Below, in pieces: positions 1 through 12,555 of a stretch of DNA of 64,000 nt. A model generated the notes under the pieces. That model had not been told where the DNA came from, ran no database searches, and saw only the letters and a list, made by a program, of their open reading frames with translations. This stretch comes from Anaeramoeba flamelloides (lineage: Eukaryota > Metamonada > Anaeramoebidae). The position numbers and the translations under genes are program-made. Within the stretch, counting starts at the first letter, position 1; each line of letters starts with the position of its first letter. The stretch covers positions 2,616,001-2,680,000 of the forward strand of contig JANTQA010000042.1 of the NCBI GenBank assembly GCA_027625915.1, in the 5' to 3' direction.

Positions 1-196
1 AAAAAAAATAATATTTTTTTGCTTTCAAAAAACAGAAACTCTTTTAATGAAAACAAGAAAGTAAAAAGTGGGAAGTTCTTTAAATTAAATGTTTTTGGAA
101 AGTTTTACTTGTAAAAACTTTTGGATTTAATTTTGTTGGAATTTTGATTTTGTAATTTTGTTCGAAATTTGGAACGATTTCAAAATAGTTAAAGTG

Positions 197-900
197 CACT
201 ACAAGGAAAATTTTGTCAAAAAAAAATCTCTAAATTTTGTATTTTTGAAATACACTCATATAATAAACATTATTATACATAACAATTTTCAATGAGGTTT
301 ACAACTTTAATAGATATTAATAGGAATTGAATAAAAAATGAAATTTTTCAGTAATATTTTTTTCATTTTTAATTGTAAAAATTTTGAATTTTTTAATTGA
401 CTTAGTAGAGAGATAATTTTCAAGTATTTTTTTAATAGTCTAAAAGGAAACATATTTTTAAATTTGAAAATAGTACAAAATATTTCAATCAAAAGATATT
501 GCTCAATTAAATTGAATATCTGTTTTTTTATCTGTTTTTGGAATATTTTTTATCATTTTATTTTTTTCCATGTTTGAGTTTTTATATACGTTCCCTGTTG
601 TTGTTTTCTGCAAATTGCTTTAACATATATTCTTTTTTCAATCTTAATGTTCAATCAAAAATTAATTCATTTCAACTTTTTTCCAATAAAACAATACCCT
701 GAAAATAGGTGTTTTTTTCAAAAGTCGGTATTTTTGAAAAGGGGGGGTATTCAGATTTTCAAGAGTTTAATAGCTATCCTTTTTTTATTACATAAAATTA
801 TGATAACTTTGAAAAATAATTTATAAAAGAAGTATAACTTAAATCCAATGTATAGTTTTGGCTAACTTTAATTTTAGGTATTTAAATTTTCCTTGTAGTG
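197..900. mobile_element. CACTA-like element, non-autonomous
   Basis: The ends are a perfect 17-bp inverted repeat, CACTACAAGGAAAATTT at 197-213 and its complement at 884-900. This resembles the CACTA(CAAG) ends of EnSpm/CACTA DNA transposons. The 704-bp interior is AT-rich with no transposase reading frame, so it would be a non-autonomous copy. No matching 3-bp target duplication is visible (GTG left, TTT right), so the family call rests on the ends alone. Confidence 0.55.
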
Positions 901-1330
901 TTTTCCAAATAAAAAGCATGTTTTTTTGTTATAGAAGCCCGATACATTAACCAGATCAAAGAAACCAACCATAAAACCTAATTAAATATGGTTTTGGTTT
1001 CTTAAAGTTCTATAATTTAAGAAGAAACACTAAAAATGGAAGGATAAAATGGCAAAATTCTCTCAAAAAATAGAGTAAATTTTTAATAAAATATAAAAAA
1101 AAAAAATCAAATTTTCAAACAAAATTTATAATAAATTGAGAATTTATGGAAAATTTTCAACAAATTCCATTCCTAATTTAAATTTTACTTAAAATATCAA
1201 GTGCTTTACAATCAAAATAGATTTGAACTTTGATATACTGTTGTGTAGTAAATTGGATGTTATATTGGAACAAGAAGAAAAAAAAGCAAGGAATATTTTA
1301 CAAAAGACTGATTATGGGGGTTGGGTAACC
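901..1330. repeat. Dispersed repeat R2, copy A
   Basis: This unnamed dispersed repeat shares a block ending in GTAGTAAATTGGATGTT and (T)GG(A/T)ACAAGAA with copies at about 15,845-16,180 (same strand) and 22,185-22,600 (opposite strand). It directly abuts the CACTA-like element. No coding capacity was seen. Its edges are approximate. Confidence 0.5.
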
Positions 1331-1835
1331 ATTATTTTTGATCACTTTCATAAAATTGTTGTATAATTTCTTTTCTTTTTAATCAAATCCTTTTTTTAAG
1401 AACCAAACTTTTAAAATTATAACTCACCCACTGATTAGAATGATGATTAATGAAATCACACTTGTTCAAAATACCAACAAATCAATTAAAAAGCAAGAAT
1501 AAAAATTATCATTTTCCAAACTCTATTTAGCCTCAATAAAACTCGATTGATTTTTTCAAAAAAAGTTGATATACTTTTGTTATCAAACAATTACTTGAAT
1601 ATTCTATAGACACACCACTTTAATGAACTTTAGGGTGGGTTTATTACTGATCTTCAAAAAATTTGATTATTTATATAAGGATTTGATCCAAAATATAAAT
1701 GAAATTACACAACAATTTTCCTAATATTCACAATTAAGAATCTTTTCTGATTTTATTTTCATGTCAAATATATTTCGATCAAATATTTATTTTTTTCTCC
1801 ATTTTTTTTTTCAATTATTCTTATTAATTTTTTGA
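1331..1835. other. Gene-free 5' flank of the kelch-like gene
   Basis: AT-rich sequence with no reading frame worth calling. It carries the promoter of the kelch-like gene by position only; no promoter motif stands out. Confidence 0.5.
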
Positions 1836-3218
1836 ATGGAACAGTGGAAATCCTTACCTGGTTTTAACTCACTTGGTGACGGTGGAGGATGGGGCAAGCC
1901 TCAATACTACAACACCATCCTGACAAATGTAATTGGCCAAGATCTTTATGTTTGGGGAAGAGGATACTCAACCTTTCATTTTTATAAATTTGATACAAAA
2001 AACCAAAAATGGAAATCCTTACCTGGTATTAAAACACTTGGTGATGAAGGAGGATGGAGCAATCCCAAATATTACAGCACTATCCGGACAAATGTAATTG
2101 GCCAAGATCTTTATGTTTGGGGAAGAGGATACTCAGCTTTTCATTTATACAAATTTGATACAAAATCCCAAGAATGGATACCCTTACCTGGCTTTGACTC
2201 ACTTGGAGACAAAGAAGGATGGGGTGATCCTAAATATTACAGCACTATCCAGACAAATGTAATTGGCCAAGATCTTTATGTTTGGGGAAGAGGATCATCA
2301 AAATTTCATTTATACGTATTTGATGCAAAATTTCAAGACTGGACATCCTTACCTGGTATTAACGCTCTTTCAGATAAAGAAGGATGGGGTGATCCTAAAT
2401 ATTACAGCACTATCAGGACAAATGTAATCGGTCAAGATCTTTATGTTTGGGGAAGAGGAAGCTCAACTTTCCATTTTTATAAATTTCATACACAAGCCCA
2501 AGAATGGATACCCTTACCTGGTTTTAGCTCTCTTTCAGATGAAGGAGGATGGGGCGATCCTAAATATTACAGCACTATCCAGACAAATGTAATTGGCCAA
2601 GATCTTTATGTTTGGGGAAGAGGAAGCTCAACTTTCCATTTTTACAAATTTGATACACAAGCCCAACAATGGATACCCTTACCTGGTTTTAGCTCTCTTT
2701 CAGATAAAGGAGGATGGAGCAAGCCTAAATATTACAGCACTATCAAGACAAATGTAATTGGACAAGATCTTTATGTTTGGGGAAGAGGAAGCTCAACTTT
2801 CCATTTTTATAAATTTGATACACAATCCCAAAAATGGATATCCTTACATGGTTTTAACTCACTTGGAGATCAAGGAGGATGGGGTGATCCTAAATATTAC
2901 AGCACTCTCAGGACAAATGTAATCGGTCAAGATCTTTATGTTTGGGGAAGAGGAAGCTCAACTTTCCATTTTTACAGCTACAAAACAAAGAAAAATATTA
3001 TTGTGCCAACAGAAAAATTTCAGAACATTACAAAAACAAATTATATTTCCAATCTTAAAAATTCAATTTCAGGTTTATACCATTTAATCAATTTACTAGA
3101 ATTGGAAACGCTTGAAGGCAAACTTGAACTGGACGAAAAGCGGATTAAAAAACTTGAAGAGATGTATGAAATCTCACAAAATCAGAAAGAATATTTGTGG
3201 GAACTTTTAAGGAAGTAG
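1836..3218 (+). CDS. Kelch-like tandem-repeat protein
   Basis: A single open frame of 460 codons ending in TAG. Residues 4-388 are seven tandem repeats of exactly 55 residues (165 bp), each starting W-x-x-L-P-G and containing GGW, PKYYST, TNVIGQDLYVWGRG and TFHFYKFDT. The spacing and the pattern of a beta strand followed by Y-x-W resemble a kelch/galactose-oxidase blade, with WGRG in place of the kelch double glycine; seven blades would close a propeller. The last 70 or so residues are charged and leucine-rich (ELETLEGKLELDEKRIKKL) and probably form a coiled coil. No signal peptide or membrane segment is seen. Repeats are nearly identical at DNA level, implying recent duplication or gene conversion. 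The ATG at 1836 sits just before the first repeat. Function is unknown; a protein-binding scaffold is an inference. Confidence 0.8.
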   Translation: MEQWKSLPGFNSLGDGGGWGKPQYYNTILTNVIGQDLYVWGRGYSTFHFYKFDTKNQKWKSLPGIKTLGDEGGWSNPKYYSTIRTNVIGQDLYVWGRGYSAFHLYKFDTKSQEWIPLPGFDSLGDKEGWGDPKYYSTIQTNVIGQDLYVWGRGSSKFHLYVFDAKFQDWTSLPGINALSDKEGWGDPKYYSTIRTNVIGQDLYVWGRGSSTFHFYKFHTQAQEWIPLPGFSSLSDEGGWGDPKYYSTIQTNVIGQDLYVWGRGSSTFHFYKFDTQAQQWIPLPGFSSLSDKGGWSKPKYYSTIKTNVIGQDLYVWGRGSSTFHFYKFDTQSQKWISLHGFNSLGDQGGWGDPKYYSTLRTNVIGQDLYVWGRGSSTFHFYSYKTKKNIIVPTEKFQNITKTNYISNLKNSISGLYHLINLLELETLEGKLELDEKRIKKLEEMYEISQNQKEYLWELLRK

Positions 3219-3224
3219 GCCCAT

Positions 3225-4345
3225 TTTACCATTTTTGAAAATTTTAATTGTGACAACATTACGGAAAAAAGATTTTTTGAGAGCATATATGATATTGAAA
3301 CTTTGAAACCAAAATACCAGTCAATAGTCTATTTGTGAAAAGAAATAAAAAGTAAACCAGAGTTGAATCTTTAATTTTTCAATTTTTTTTTGTTTAATTT
3401 TTTTTTCTTTTATAAAATTTTGTTTGATTAATTTTTTTTTTGGATCTAGAAATGTGTCCCTTGAAATGCTTGAAATCCATCATAGATTAAACCTAAAAAA
3501 CAGTACTGAGTTGTGTATATATTTTAAATAAATCTTTTCTTTTTGAGAAGACCAAGCCAGAAAGATCACCATTCCCGATAAATATGTTGAAATCAAAATG
3601 AAAGAAAAAAAAATCGATAAAAGCCTATTTTGGAAGATTTGTTGATTTTATCTCCTTATTTTAGATGAATCCAAAAAATTAATTACCTTGAATTTCTCAC
3701 CCCACTACTATTTATTATTTTTTTCCAAAACATTTTTTTACAAATTTGATGTCAAAATTCCTTATTTCCAATATTTTTATCAACAAAAGTTAAATTTAAA
3801 TACTGTTTCAAAGATTAAAGTAAAAAGAGTTGAATTCTAGGATACAAAAAAAAACTACAATTTACAAAAAGATCCAGATCAAAATAAATGAAAATTTAAA
3901 AAAAAATTTAAACCTGATTAAGACTTGTTTTGAGTTTTCACTTATAATGGAAAATAAATAATTATAAAATCAATTAAAAAAATCCAAAAAATATTTATTT
4001 CTGAAGAAGAATATTAAAAATATCCTGTTTTCTGCATCAAAACTGGAATTAGATGAATTAAATGACAATAGGATTTTTAATTTAATTCCGGTGATTTCAT
4101 TCTAAATAAAAAAATAATTTGTTTCTCAAAAACTTTTCTAACAACAAGTTTTACCCCAGTAAATTCAAAATAAAAACAAAAGTCAAGAAGAAGGTTTATT
4201 GTATCAAATGATACAGACAGTATCAAGAAATAAAAGATTTTTTTTTATTTATTCTTTGATCAATTTTTTCATTTTCTTGATTTCAATTTTTTAATTGATA
4301 TGTAAATATATTATACTAGGATATCTAAATCTCTCTATTGATTGA
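3225..4345. repeat. Dispersed repeat R9, copy A (downstream of the kelch-like gene)
   Basis: Starting a few bases after the kelch-like stop codon, this block aligns in order with 20,745-21,800. Shared words include TTACNGAAAAAAG, CTATTTGTGAAAA, and an AATTGATATGTAAATATATTA-like end. A partial match to the far end lies at about 35,640-35,800. No open frame. Edges are approximate. Confidence 0.45.
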
Positions 4346-4355
4346 AATATTAATG

Positions 4356-4917
4356 TAAACCCCATTTCAAAAATTTGGACACATCCAAAATTCAAAAAAG
4401 GGAAAATAAAACCTAATTTATTATATTTTTCCAAAAGTGATATAAAAACACATTTAAGTAACTCGGTGTTAATGTTTTTATAAGTAACCATTTTCATCCA
4501 AAATAAAAGATAAAAATATAAAACTTAAAATAAAAAAATTGGTGTGTCAAAAAAAATGAAATGGATTTAAAAAAAAAATGATTGGTAAAATTTGTTGAAA
4601 TGTTGCCAACTATTATAAATCGATCAAATGGTTCGATAATATAAACTAAATTTATATGAATTTTTCCAATTGTGTGTGATTTTCCAATTTAACAAACTCA
4701 ACTATAACCTTTTATCAACCATTAAAAGAAATTCACAGATCCAACAAAAAAAATAGATTATATAAAAGAAAAAAATCAAGTAAATGAAAAAAAATCAAAA
4801 AAAAGACAAAAAATGAAATAGTTTGTAAAATCAAAATTATTCATAAATTGAATGTAAATTGGAGTATTGCTATTCTTTCAACAGTTTAAATTATTTCCAA
4901 AATTTTGGAATTTATTT
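4356..4917. mobile_element. MITE family M1, copy 1
   Basis: About 560 bp with inverted ends: TAAACCCCATTTCAAAAATT on the left and the complement of TCCAAAATTTTGGAA near the right. Related full-length copies lie at 31,550-32,078 (inverted) and 60,630-61,169. TA at both ends suggests a Tc1/mariner-type target site. No transposase frame is present. A GATCGATCAAA-like core is shared by the copies. Confidence 0.65.
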
Positions 4918-6982
4918 TATTTTGTTAAAGAAATGATTTAAAAAATTCATTTTTGTATAAACTCGTGTACTCACAATTGATAAAATGTACTTTTCATCTA
5001 AAAGAAAAAAAACAAAAATAAATTCAATTAAAAAATAAAAAATCATCATAAAAAAATAATTTTTCGTTAGTAATAACTATTCTGGATTATTTTTTCTGTT
5101 TTTTAATTTATTATCCTTTTAACTATTATTCATTTGAGAACAATTAATCCAGAAAAGTTTTTTCAACTCTTTTACTTGTTTATAATAATGATTTACTGTT
5201 TTTAATATAATAAATTCCTTTCAATAAACCATATTTTTGAGATACTTTAATAATAAAAGTAAATAAATTTATACAAAGGAAAAAGAAAAAAAAAAAGGTT
5301 ACTTTTTATTTTGAAAATAAAATTTATTTATTTCAAAGGTGTTTAAAAAAATTTTGATACCAATTATTTTTTACAATTGACCTTGAAAGAAAAAAAGAAT
5401 TAACTAGAATAACACTTATCAAATAATAATTTATTTCCGTATCTACAGGAATAAAACTAATTATTCTATATTTTTTTGAACAATTGAAAAAAAATAAAAT
5501 TCTTTGGTAATCATTGAGAAAAACGACATTGTTCATTTTGATCTTTAAAAGATGGCCCAATGAACTTCGAATAGAAATAAAAATATTATTTCAATAATCA
5601 TTTACACTATTTCAATATCTTTAGAATAAATAGTTTTTACCCAGTGACTATCGATTTTACAATATAAAAAATTTTGTAAATAAATTATTGGCAAAAAAAA
5701 ATCAAAAAAAAAAAACTAAAAAACGAAAAAAATGATTTTTCTATTTTACAAAAAAGAAATTTAATTTCAAAATTGAATAAAATTTTATTATTGTGATTAT
5801 TTTAACTATTTGAACAATTTGGAAAAATATTGAATTTTAGTTTATTTTTACTTTGAATTAACTATTTAACTCAAACTTTAGCCAAAGTATAAATCATCAA
5901 TAAATTTCGAATTATTAATATTTAGCTTGTCTTCTTTGGGAAATTTCAATCAAAAATATTCCATCTCCTAAAAAAAAAAAAATAACGTTCAGAGTTCCCA
6001 AAATTATTCCATTTTTGGAATTTTTTGAATCTCAAAAAGTAAAATTTGGAATCATTATATTAAGATGATTCCAATGAAATAAAATTTTATTAAACACTTT
6101 TAACTTGTTAAAGTCCATTTGAAGTATAATTTTTCAAAAAAGTCAAAAATTATTTTATTCGGATTCAATGGAAATCAAAAAAAGAATTTTTATTTGGTAC
6201 AAAAACTCTATTAAAAAAAAAAAAAAGAATCTTTTGATTGAATTTTCAAAGAAAAATAATTTTCTTATCAGGAATAACCTTAAAATCATCAGGATTGAAG
6301 AAAATATGATGAAAAATAAAATCTCAAGTAGAAAAACCTCAAATATTTATTTTTTTGAGAAAAATTAAATTCTTTTTTGGATATAAAAAAAAAATTATTA
6401 ATTATTAAATTTTGAGAATGATCTGATTCCTTGTAAAAAACGAATGTAAACAACAAATGAGTTAAAACGTATCATTAGAATGAAAAAGAATTGTTTGATT
6501 CTATGGAATCCAAATGAGAATTATATTTTTTTTTTTCAAAAAAGAATCAAAATGTGAACTCTAATAATGATATTTGATATTTTTGAGTGTGGAATTATAG
6601 CAAATAGACCAAATATTTACCAAGAAAAAAATTGATTTGACATAAAACCAAAAACTAACACAATAAAAATGAAAAGAGGAAAGGATTGTCAGAGAATTTA
6701 TTTTATTAAAAAAAAAAAAAAAGGGAAAAATTTTACAGTGGTTATAAATTCTTTCTATTTAATTGATAATTATTTTTTTGATTTATAAAAAGATAAATCC
6801 AAAATGATCTTGATATTATTTTTGAATATGAAATATCAATAAAACAAGAAAAAATAAAAAAAAAAAAAAAACATTTAGAGTAAAATAAGAAAAATAAAGC
6901 AAGTTTAAATATAATTAAAGAAAAAACAATTAATTAACTTGAATAAACTTATTCACCAAAAGAATGTTCATATTTTATATAT
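4918..6982. other. Gene-free, AT-rich spacer
   Basis: No convincing gene. Short lysine/isoleucine-rich open frames look like chance frames in A-rich sequence. The stretch contains repeat R7 (5,505-5,770). Confidence 0.5.
5505..5770. repeat. Dispersed repeat R7, copy A
   Basis: Aligns with about 57,950-58,370: CATTGAGAAAAACNACAATGTTC followed later by GTGACTAT(C/A)GAT(T/C)TT. The second copy is split by an M3 MITE, so R7 is older than that insertion. Noncoding; edges approximate. Confidence 0.45.
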
Positions 6983-8957
6983 TTATAAATTGGATATATT
7001 ATTTCTTAGTCTTGTTGATCTTCGTGTATTAGGGTATAACCCATTCGTTGATAGTGTTGTTGGCGATGGGTTTGAGATTATATTCTGGCTATTCGCTTTC
7101 CTAATTTTATTATAATTATTATATTTTTTTGATTTTTTTTTCTTTTTGGATTTTGATTGCTTTCTGGGTTTTCTTCCCCTTTTCCTCCCTTTCTTTGCAA
7201 AATCTGGATTGAAAAATAATCTATTGGAAATCCATTCTGCCATTTGTTTGGTACACTTGCCCCTTCTAATTAAAGAATCATCCACATTTTCCATAAGTTT
7301 ATATTTTGAAGCATTTGTGCTGTTTTTTTGACTTGTTTTTATTACATTTCTTAAGTGAAGGTAAAAGACCACCCCGATAGATGGATTTTCTCTGTTGGGC
7401 AATTCGTTTAAATTTAAAGGTCGCATTAAAAAATTATCGATGATTTTTAGTGCCTGTTCGGATTCTAAATTAATATCACCCAAATCCTCATCATTGTTTT
7501 TTTGATTTGAATTTTGATCGTTATTGCTATTCTTATTCTTTGGATTGGTGCGGTTGCTATTTTTCTTACTCTTTGGATTCACAGTGTTGCTGCTGTCTGT
7601 TTTATTAATGTTATTCTTTTGAATATGGTTATTTGTGTGCTTTATATTGGAAACATTCTTGTTGTTGTTATTCTTCATGTCTAAATTGTTATTGTTTCTG
7701 TTCAACAACATGCTTTGTGTTTCAAATTGTTTTTGGGGGACAATTTCTTGGTTTTGGGTATATTGCTGGTCATGGATTTTTTTTTTTTGAGAAGGATTTT
7801 GAAAAAAGAGTTTTATTCTGAAAATAGCCTGTTATTTCTTCAGGAAAATTCAAAATTTTGTTTTTTTCAGGTTTGTTTAATTTTATCTTTTCCTGATCTT
7901 TGTGCTTTTGTTTTTTTATTAAATTTTCTTTTTCCTTTTCTTTGGGCTTTTCTTTTTCTTTTTCTTTTTCTTTTCCTTTTCCTTTTCCTTTTTCTTCTCC
8001 TTTCACTTTTTCTTTTTCTTGTAGTAATTTTGATTGTTGTTGTTGAGGCAATAATTGCCCAACCAATCGATTCATTGGATTTGTAATACCATTGGGATTG
8101 TTATTTTGGTTCTGATTCGTCTGAATCACAACTTTCTTATTCATGAGCTTTTTTTCAAGATTTGGGTTTAGATCGCCACTATTAAAAGTATTTTCCCTAA
8201 GACTGTTTTTAGAATGATTTTTTAATAAAGGTTCATTGTTACTTATTTGGTGAGATTGTTTGTTGTTAAAATTAAAGTTTGTGCCAATGTTAGCTTCTTT
8301 TTGGTGTGGAAGGTTTTTGTTTTCTTTTTGTTTGCACATTTGAAAGTCTATTGATATTCGATCACTTTTATTTGGTTGTTTGACTTTATTTGACTCCATG
8401 AGATTAGTGTTCTTATTCTTACTCACCTTTTGCAAAAGAAGATCAAAGTGATTATTGTGTTGCTCTTCTTTTTGTTTCATGCTACCAAGATTTTCACTCA
8501 ATTGCTCCAAATATTTTTGTGTTGATAAATTGATCTCGGGTTCATTTGTTTCATGAGTTACATTTGTTTCATTTGTGTGCTTTGGGTTTGTGGAATTAAA
8601 ATTATCTAAAAAGTGCAGATTGGAGATCGTGTTTATTTCTTCACCTAAATCAGATTCCATTGGTAGAAGCTGATTCAATCGTGAGTTGATTAAATGCTTT
8701 TCGTCACTACTATAATCACCCAATGTATACCTTTGTGGTTGATAATTCCACAATTGGTGTGTGTTCAATGAAGTTTGTAATTTTGGCTGCGTTCCATTTG
8801 GCAATTTTTCAATTTTGCCTGCTTTTTGATTTTTATTGTTAAGATCTTGGATATTGAACGGAGTTGGGTTTGTTTTGAGTAAATTCCTAAATTCGTTATC
8901 ACCTAAAATTTTTTTTGCTAACAGTGAGATTTGTGTTTTGTTGGTCATGTATTTCAA
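6983..8957 (-). CDS. Low-complexity protein with AT-hook-like motif, frame broken at an A12 run
   Basis: Two adjacent - strand frames, 8957-7770 (395 codons) and one covering 7783-6983, behave as one gene. At a coding-strand run of 12 A (+ strand 7,777-7,788) the first frame hits a stop four codons later. With 11 A it would run on without a stop into the second frame, which is open back through the run. The first part is Asn/Gln-rich with a long Lys/Glu block. The second has a folded-looking stretch (IIDNFLMRPLNLNELP, then CTKQMAEWISNRLFF) followed by KGRKRGRKPRKQ, an AT-hook-like minor-groove binding motif, and a Lys/Ser tail. A nuclear chromatin-associated role is an inference; the family is not recognised. 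The start could be the Met at 8957 or the one three codons later. Confidence 0.6.
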
Positions 8958-11900
8958 GAAAAAAAAAATTTTAAAATAAACAAAGCAAAAAATGAAAAAT
9001 CAGAGTGCTTGACCGTTTTTTATTTTGTTCAATTGATTACCCAAAAATAGTTTCACAACCTAATTCTTGTTGCTATTTTGAAACTAAAATAATTCCACTT
9101 TTACAAGTTTTAAAATTTAAATGTATGTATATTTCTGTTATTTTTTGATACCTTTCTCATTTTGTTCAACTGTAACCTTTAATTTTATTTCTTTATTTTT
9201 GCTTATTTACAACTTTTTTTTTACCAAACAAAAAGAAAATCAACAATTTAATAACTCACCCAGGAAGATTTTTCGCAACCAAAATTCTTATATATCGTTA
9301 TAGGGGTAACAAAACGTATTTTGTTTTCAATAAAGGGAGGTTTGTGTGAATTCTCACATATTACGTTAAATTTCGGTTATTTATTCAGTCCGAGTCTTTT
9401 TAACGCAAATTAAGAACATACATAAGACACAAAACAAACACAAGAAGGCAAAAATAAACTAATAGCACTCAAATAAAAGATAAGACATAATAACACAGTA
9501 TCTTTTTTTTTTTCAACTCAAAAAATAAGTCTAAAAAAAAAGTTTATTTTCGTATTTCCAAGAAATTTGCCCCAAATTAAATTTTTTTTACAAGCATAAT
9601 TTTAATTAATTAGAGTCTTCATCAAAAAGTGTAAGGAGTTGAAAAAGTTGAGTTTTCCACTTCAAATGTTATCCAACTTAAAGTTCTAGTCATTTACTTC
9701 AGATTTGTACCATACTCAAGGAGTGACTTGGAAACCTGATAAAGGGTATTGCAAAATCGCAGTTTTTTGATTGACAAAATTCAAATAATAAAAAAAAAAT
9801 TTTTGAGATGAAAAATTGTATTAAAAAAAAAAAGTTAAAAGGGCTGACTGACAAAAAATTCAAACGAAAAAAAGTTTAGAAGAATTCTCAATTTGAAAAT
9901 TAAATATTTAAAATAAGATGTTTCTTGATTTTTATTAAATTTCCAAATCTTTAAAGTCTGAAATTTAAAATAAATTACTAAAATTTTGGTACACAATCAA
10001 TGAAATTCGATTTAAATACAGCCAGTAAACTTTTAAGAAACAAACTTTCAACAGAATTTAAAGCACAATAAAGATCTCAAATTAAGGCACAAAATTTGGA
10101 ATACAAGGAAAATGATTTGTTTTAAAAAAAATCCCAAAAAATGTGCTTTAATTTGAGATTTTTTTGTGCCTTAAATTTCATTAAAAGTTTTTTTCTTAAA
10201 AGTGGAAGTTACTAGATAATTTGTGGTTATTTTGATAACCCTATCTATTTCACAAAGTAAGTATTTTGTAATACTATTAAAATCATATTTAACATATCAA
10301 AAATTTATATCCTAGTCGATAATAGAAGCTTTTAGAAATTTCTTCAAATATTATTTCTAAACTGGTCTAGTGAAGAAGTTTGGGTTTTTGTATTCCATAG
10401 TTCTAAAAATATTTGAGAACTTGAAATCAAAATTTTCTTTAATTAATTTGAAAATAACAGTATAATATAGATAAAAATAAAAATTTGCAAAATAAAAAAA
10501 AAATAAAAATTAAAATCTTCGAGATCACATGTGGATCCAAAGATAAACACTTCGAAATAAACACATTTGTTTTCAGAATTATAATTTAAACCATTCAAAT
10601 TGGAAATTAATGATCTTTGGCACTTTTTTTCTAAAAATGCCTTCTTTTTGATTGTTGATTTTTACAGATCGATCACACTTCTAAGGTTGATTAGTTTTTG
10701 AAATGGTATTTTTTGATACACATTAAAATTATTCATTAATTTTATCCAATTGAATAATAATTTTTGATCATAATGACGGGACTTTTAAAATTAATCTTTA
10801 AAAATGATAAGCCAACCCATACAACTTCTTTTTTAGTACTCTTAAAGAAAACTTGAAATTTTGAAAACGTTTTCAACTTGTTTTAAGGATATTAAAATCA
10901 TTGTAAATTTTATTTCAATTAACTGTAAAATTATATTTGAGCATGATAGAAACCCCCTTTAACCAATTTTGAAGTTTAAATTAGGGTTTAAATTAAATTT
11001 GAGATTTACAATCCGAAAAGAAAGAAAAAAAAGAGATTATCTTTTGTTAGGTGCAAGATTGTGCTTTTTTTGGTTATTATCTGCTCGATCTTCAGTTTTA
11101 ATTAATTTTAATTGTGTTTCAAAAATGAATTTTTTTCAATTTAATTGTTGGGGAAATCCAGATTTGTAAGTTTAAGAGTAATGTTTTTGAACATAGTAAT
11201 TAATAAAAAAATGTATTGTTTCTTTTTTGGAATCTCTATTTAAACACTTTAATAATATGTTATTCACTCAATGCAACTAGGTATTTTATTTTAGTTTAAT
11301 CAGGAGTTTACAACTTTTTAATCACATCTGTTTCTTCTTTTATTTCAATGGTTGCCAAAAAGAACCCAAAAAATTATCAAATAAAAAAACCCCTTATCTA
11401 TTATATGTTGCTTACAATAAATGATTTAAAATATTCATCTAAAATTGAATTTATCTAAAACAGTAAAAAAAAAAAATCTTTGCCGTTATTGTCACATTTA
11501 GACATAAACTTTCAACTAAAGTTAAAACACACAATTTTTTTTTCAAATTAAAACTAATTTGTATTTGAATCTTGTATTATATAGTTTATTTCTAAAAACC
11601 CAATTTTTATCTTAAAATTTTAATTTTTTTGTTTACTTATAATTTTATTCAAAATTTGTATCTTGAAAGTTATTTCTACATTAAATTTATAACCCCCCAA
11701 ACACACACACTCACAATTTCAATTATTTACTAATTATACTCAGAACACCCCCCTCAACAATTTTTCTTAATTTCAAAAATATACCAAAAATAGAAATATA
11801 AAATCTCTTGTTAAGAATTAGAATTAAAAGCTCTTATGGTTAGAAAACTAAAGGTAATAAAGAAAAAATAATATAAAAAAAAGTGAAAACAAAAAATACT

Positions 11901-12049
11901 AAAAATTGTAAAAAATATAAAAGAATTTGAGCACCTAGTGCACCACTTGGAGAGTTTTGGAATACCAATTATTCATCACAGATTGTGGAATTTTTATCTG
12001 TAGTCGATAATCTTTCTATCGGGATTTTGCCCATCATGTGTATTCTGGG
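8958..12049. other. Gene-free region with foldback MITE
   Basis: About 3 kb with no credible coding region. It holds the M8 foldback element at about 10,024-10,210 and otherwise AT-rich, mostly unassigned sequence. Confidence 0.5.
10024..10210. mobile_element. Foldback MITE family M8, copy 1
   Basis: The two halves are inverted copies of each other over about 60 bp (ACTTTTAAG, then AATTTAA(A/G)GCACA, then ATCTCAAATTAA(G/A)GCAC). A second copy lies at about 46,739-46,905. No coding capacity; a small palindromic DNA-transposon derivative. Confidence 0.6.
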
Positions 12050-12555
12050 TACATATCGTCAAGTGCCGAGGGGTGCCGTCAAGTGTCTAGGTTTACCAGA
12101 ATTCAGAAAAATAGAGTAAAATCAAAGAATGAACTCTATTCTTATAAATTCTGGAAAACCTAATGGCTGTTTTCTTGAAGTTTTCTATTTTATTTGTAAA
12201 ATCTATTAGATTTTCGTTAGGTTTTTTTGAGTTTTCTATTTATTTAGAAAATCAATAGATTTTCGTTAGGTTTTTTTTTACTGTAGAAATAAACAGAAAA
12301 TTTTAATAAATTTTCTGTTTATTTCTAAAGTAAAAAAAACCTAGAACACTCCACAAATAAACCGAAAACTCAATAAAATCTAATGGAACTTTCTTTTTAA
12401 TTTGAGAAATATAGAGAAAAATTTAAAAAATTTTCTTTTATATTTCTCAAAAAAAAAAAAAAAAAGCTAATAGCGCTTTTAAAGAATTAGATAGAATTTA
12501 GTAAAATCAAGGATTTTTTACTCGATTGTTCCAAATCCCGAAATACCTAACAACA
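12050..12555. repeat. Palindrome-module array P1
   Basis: A chain of long imperfect palindromes. One module has arms TTTNCCAGAATTCA...TGAATTCTGGAAAAC around a GAGTAAAATC core (12,093-12,160). Others have AGGTTTTTTTTACT and AATAAACNGAAAATTT arms meeting at AAATTTTC. It opens with GTCAAGTGCCGAGG and GTGCCGTCAAGTG tags. No LINE sequence was recognised on either flank, so arrays can occur alone. Confidence 0.65.

Noticed and set aside
9340-9420. Possible tRNA-like segment around CGAGTC/TTCGG words
   Set aside because: No cloverleaf, no B-box consensus and no CCA-adjacent acceptor pairing could be drawn.
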